7,861 nt of DNA, from the NCBI GenBank assembly GCA_002405835.1, contig DHMO01000031.1:1-7861 (forward strand). Direction: 5' to 3'. Both the position numbers and the translations under genes were made by a program. Source of the stretch: Lentisphaeria bacterium UBA4640 (GTDB lineage Bacteria > Verrucomicrobiota > Lentisphaeria > Victivallales > UBA1829). The notes beneath the pieces are model-generated. The model was not told the origin of the DNA and did not search any database. It was given only the letters and a program-made list of their open reading frames with translations. Shown one piece after another: positions 5,170 through 7,861 of the stretch. The stretch's first letter is position 1. Every line of letters starts with the position of its first letter.

Positions 5170-7677
5170 ATGCAGAAAAAAGCAGTTTTCATCATACCGT
5201 TTGCGCATCTCGACCTCTTCTGGGCAGGCTCCCGCGAAGAGTGTCTTTCGCGAGGAGCGGAAATCATCCAGAACGCACTGACACTTCTGGAAAAACACAG
5301 CAGCTTCCATTTCATGATCGAAGCCGTGAACTTCCTTGAATATTTCGCCGATGCCTATCCGGAAGAGTGTGAAAAACTCAGGAAATTCGAGTCGGAAGGA
5401 CGCCTCGAAGTCATCCCCATGCGCGCAATTCTCTACACTCAGCTGCCCTCCGGCGAAACCATCGTCCGCAACTTTCTCAGCGGACGCAAGTTCTGCGAAA
5501 CATTTTTCGGAACTTCCGGCAAAACCGCCACGCTTTCCGACATTCCCGGCATCACACCCCAGATGCCGCAGATCGCTGCAAAATCCGGATTCTCCGGACT
5601 GTTCCTCTCCCACGGGCTCCCGCCGCACACCGACCGCATTCTTTACGTCGCACCGGATGGAACCGGCATCAAGGCTTATGCGCCGATCCACTACGGGCGC
5701 TGCCGCCGTCTCTTCCATGACGCGGCGGACTATGCGCAGATGTGCGAAAACGAAAAAGAGATCGAAGAGGTTTTCGGCAGAGTCGATTACAGCCAGCTCT
5801 GCCAGTTCGGAACCGATCTCTATCTTCTCAATGAAAACGCCGTCGAAAACTTCCGCCGCTGGAATGAGGAGGGACACCGCCCGTTCCATTTTCTGACGCC
5901 TGCAAAGTATTTTTCGCAGGAGTTTCCCAAAAACGCGCGGCCGATCAGCGGAGAAATCCCGTCGCTCTGGCCCAACGTCGAAAGCAGCTGGCCCGACCTC
6001 TGGCCGCTCGACCTTCCCGCGGAAAATGCCATGCTGCTGGCGGAATTCTTCGGAGCGCTCAACCCGCAGTTCTTCCCGCGCGAACGGATGAAAACGGCAT
6101 GGAACGCCCTGCTCGACGCCATGGATCACAACCAGAACGGAACCGGAGGAGAACCCGCCGACCGGGAAAAACTCGACCTCAAACAGTTCGCCCGTCTCAC
6201 CGCGGAACGCACGGCAAGAGAACTGGCGATGCGGATCGCCGCCCGGACGGCCGCTCCGCGCAAAAACTGCTTCCCGCTCGTCATCTTCAACCGCCTCTCC
6301 TGGAAACGTTCCGAACTGGTCCGCGCAAGGACTTCAGTCTACGGTCCCGGCATCATCCGCCATCCGGAACTCCATGCGCAGAATTACCGGGTCATCGACG
6401 ACGCCGGAAACGAAGTCCCGTTCCGCCTCGTGCGCTGGCTGCACGGCTCCGCAGACTCCTTTGAACTTGAATTCAAAGCGGAAGTTCCCGCATTCTCTTC
6501 GCGCGCCTATTACCTCGAACTTGCCGAACCGTCGCAGCTGCCCGATCCGTTTGTCATTGAAGACAGCAAGGACTCCGAACGGAACTGGGCGAACCAGCCG
6601 CTCGGGAAACTCTCTGCGGAAAACGGATTTCTGCGTCTGGAAATCGACCGTGCAACCGGGAGACTCACGCTCTTCAGCAAACAGGAGGAACGCTGTCTCT
6701 TCCGCGACGCCGAAATTTCCGGAATCGAAGAGATGCGCGGCGACTATATCTGCAATATGCCGCGTACCGGCCGCGTCGTCCCCGCTGTTGCGGACAGCAT
6801 TGAAATTGCGGAACGCTCCCCCGCCGTCTGCCGCTTCGTCATCCGCGGAACCGTGTACGGATTGCCGTTTGAACAGAAAATCACTCTCCCGGCAGAGCTT
6901 CCCGAACTCGAAATTGAAAACACGGTTCACTGGAAATGCGGAAACTACGTCCGGCTTGTCCAGAGTTTCCCCTATCCCAATGCGGAACCGCATGAAATCG
7001 AATACGGCGTTCCCTTCGGCAAGGTCCGCTATCCCGACACAGTTTACAAAGCCGGACTCAACTTCAGCGACATTGTCACCCCGGAGCGCGGAAATCACCC
7101 GGACCACGAAATCGAACATCTCCGCCTCGCCGCTCAATGGATTGCATTCGGGCGGGAGGGGAAATACACCACCATCGGATGCGACCACCGGCTCTGGGAA
7201 TTCAAAAAAGATGCAGTCCGCGCCTGCATGGTCCGCGGAATCGGTTACTGCAGCGGCGGCGTGGAAATTCTCCCCGATGGCTCGCAGAAAGCGCTTCAGC
7301 GTCCGCCCGACGGAGAATACACCTGCCGCTATCGGATTCGCCCCGGACTCGTTCCGCAGTGCGGCTTCGAACTCAACGCCCCGCTCTATCCGGTCGGAAT
7401 CGGACGCTGCGTCACCGGGAAAAACAGACCTGTCGTTTCCTCTCTTCCCGATACCACGGGAACCGGAATCATCGGCTGCGCCATCAAGCCGGCGGAAGAG
7501 TCGGATGACATTGCAATCCGGCTGTTCGAAAACAGCGGCATCCCGGAACGGCTTCCGCTTCCCGAAGGCGAATGGTTCGAAACAGATCTCATGGAACGCA
7601 ATCCCGTCCCCGCGCAGAACCCGCTCGTTTTCAAACCATTTGAAATAAAAACAATCATACGGAGGTGGACGCATTGA
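5170..7677 (+). CDS. GH38-like glycoside hydrolase (alpha-mannosidase superfamily)
   Basis: This 835-residue protein has the GH38 layout. The N-terminal catalytic domain opens with FAHLDLFW, giving metal ligands His13 and Asp15. The block TLSDIPGITPQMPQI (121-135) contains Asp124, the expected nucleophile. MDHNQNGTGG (318-327) matches the family's HDAxxGT element, so His320 is the expected last metal ligand. A beta-rich second half follows, with FNRLSWKR (373-380), NYRVIDDAGNEVPF (405-418) and LSAENGFLRLEID, and ends in PLVFKPFEIKTI like complete homologues. GH38 enzymes cleave alpha-mannosidic bonds with retention. No signal peptide is present, so action in the cytoplasm on imported glycans is expected. 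The start at 5170 has AAGGA six bases upstream. The segment where bacterial relatives usually carry an HRGxYT-type element is replaced by a Trp/Pro-rich stretch (about 264-290), so substrate and acid/base residue are uncertain. It follows the IclR gene by 111 bp on the same strand. Confidence 0.85.
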   Translation: MQKKAVFIIPFAHLDLFWAGSREECLSRGAEIIQNALTLLEKHSSFHFMIEAVNFLEYFADAYPEECEKLRKFESEGRLEVIPMRAILYTQLPSGETIVRNFLSGRKFCETFFGTSGKTATLSDIPGITPQMPQIAAKSGFSGLFLSHGLPPHTDRILYVAPDGTGIKAYAPIHYGRCRRLFHDAADYAQMCENEKEIEEVFGRVDYSQLCQFGTDLYLLNENAVENFRRWNEEGHRPFHFLTPAKYFSQEFPKNARPISGEIPSLWPNVESSWPDLWPLDLPAENAMLLAEFFGALNPQFFPRERMKTAWNALLDAMDHNQNGTGGEPADREKLDLKQFARLTAERTARELAMRIAARTAAPRKNCFPLVIFNRLSWKRSELVRARTSVYGPGIIRHPELHAQNYRVIDDAGNEVPFRLVRWLHGSADSFELEFKAEVPAFSSRAYYLELAEPSQLPDPFVIEDSKDSERNWANQPLGKLSAENGFLRLEIDRATGRLTLFSKQEERCLFRDAEISGIEEMRGDYICNMPRTGRVVPAVADSIEIAERSPAVCRFVIRGTVYGLPFEQKITLPAELPELEIENTVHWKCGNYVRLVQSFPYPNAEPHEIEYGVPFGKVRYPDTVYKAGLNFSDIVTPERGNHPDHEIEHLRLAAQWIAFGREGKYTTIGCDHRLWEFKKDAVRACMVRGIGYCSGGVEILPDGSQKALQRPPDGEYTCRYRIRPGLVPQCGFELNAPLYPVGIGRCVTGKNRPVVSSLPDTTGTGIIGCAIKPAEESDDIAIRLFENSGIPERLPLPEGEWFETDLMERNPVPAQNPLVFKPFEIKTIIRRWTH

Positions 7678-7683
7678 GAAATA

Positions 7684-7705
7684 TGAAATAACATTCCTTA
7701 TTTCA
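7684..7705. repeat. Perfect 8-bp inverted repeat in the pilin-like gene leader
   Basis: TGAAATAA (7684-7691) and TTATTTCA (7698-7705) are exact complements around a six-base loop. The stem is AT-only apart from one pair per arm and is followed by A residues rather than T residues, so it is not a standard intrinsic terminator on the plus strand; nor is it one on the minus strand, where the T run lies before the stem. It lies seven bases after the GH38-like stop and about 70 bases before the next start, so an operator or mRNA hairpin is possible. TTTGAAATAA recurs at 7639-7648 inside the end of the GH38-like gene. Confidence 0.45.
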
Positions 7706-7772
7706 AAAAAGTCAAACCGAACGACAGAAGAGACATCAGGCAAAAACAGAAAATTGAAAGGAAAACAACGCT

Positions 7773-7861
7773 ATGAAACCTCATCAAAACAGAAGAAACG
7801 TTCCCTATTTTTCATCTTTCAAGCGTGAATCCCGCAGATTTACGCTCATAGAGCTCCTGGT
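7773..7861 (+). CDS. Pseudopilin-like protein, N terminus only (window edge)
   Basis: Only 29 codons are visible. After a basic leader of 22 residues (MKPHQNRRNVPYFSSFKRES then RR) the frame reads FTLIELL, the start of the hydrophobic helix of type IV pilin-like proteins, including the conserved Glu five residues after the cleavage point. Prepilin peptidase normally cuts after Gly; here the preceding residue is Arg. Proteins with K or R before FTLIELL are very common in Lentisphaerota and often carry a DUF1559-type domain, which is known from family experience rather than from this fragment. The start at 7773 has AAAGGA (7757-7762) ten bases upstream, slightly far. Its role and full length cannot be judged here. 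Confidence 0.75.
   Translation, partial: MKPHQNRRNVPYFSSFKRESRRFTLIELL

Noticed and set aside
5029..6129. Long minus-strand frame (366 codons) and similar long frames at 6334-7743 and 6374-7648
   Set aside because: All are opposite or out of frame with the GH38-like gene, which has conserved motifs from end to end. Strong codon bias leaves long open antisense frames.
7684..7712. Intrinsic terminator after the GH38-like gene
   Set aside because: The stem is AT-rich and followed by A residues on the plus strand, while on the minus strand the T run precedes the stem, so neither direction fits a standard terminator.

Overview
The window is a moderately GC-rich, gene-dense bacterial segment. It holds six protein genes supported along most of their length and the first codons of a seventh. 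The last gene begins with a pilin-type FTLIELL segment preceded by Arg. That pattern, next to carbohydrate-active enzymes, suggests a PVC-group bacterium, most likely Lentisphaerota (Victivallis-like). This assignment is an inference from gene style; there is no rRNA or marker gene to confirm it.

Region 1 (1-1526): a cytoplasmic glycerophosphodiester phosphodiesterase (minus strand, cut by the window edge) is divergent from a DeoR/GlpR-type repressor (plus strand). The 174 bp between them carries a good promoter for the phosphodiesterase. It also carries a 12-bp direct repeat spaced exactly 21 bp, overlapped by a 7-bp inverted repeat, which is a plausible operator for the regulator.

Region 2 (1459-4150, minus strand): a tight two-gene operon encodes a secreted heparinase II/III-like polysaccharide lyase, followed 7 nt later by a CE12-type (rhamnogalacturonan acetylesterase-like) SGNH esterase with no signal peptide. 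The end of the esterase gene overlaps the end of the DeoR gene tail to tail by 68 bp.

Region 3 (4151-7677, plus strand): an IclR-family regulator is divergent from the lyase operon and is followed by a GH38-like (alpha-mannosidase superfamily) glycoside hydrolase that probably has its own promoter. The divergent 176-bp gap has a perfect TTGACA box for the lyase operon, overlapped by the 10-bp palindrome AAGAATTCTT. This is a natural candidate for the IclR binding site.

Region 4 (7678-7861): a leader with an 8-bp perfect inverted repeat precedes the start of a pseudopilin-like gene.

Taken together, the middle of the window reads as a small glycan-catabolism cluster: an extracytoplasmic lyase, an intracellular deacetylase, an intracellular exo-glycosidase-like enzyme and a local IclR regulator. 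The substrate is not determined by the sequence; an acetylated uronate-containing polysaccharide is the most economical guess. The main oddities are a lyase whose three expected metal-ligand positions all appear substituted, and a GH38-like enzyme that keeps the metal ligands and nucleophile but has a divergent acid/base region. No gene-free stretch exceeds 300 bases, and I saw no tRNA, rRNA, CRISPR array or insertion sequence.
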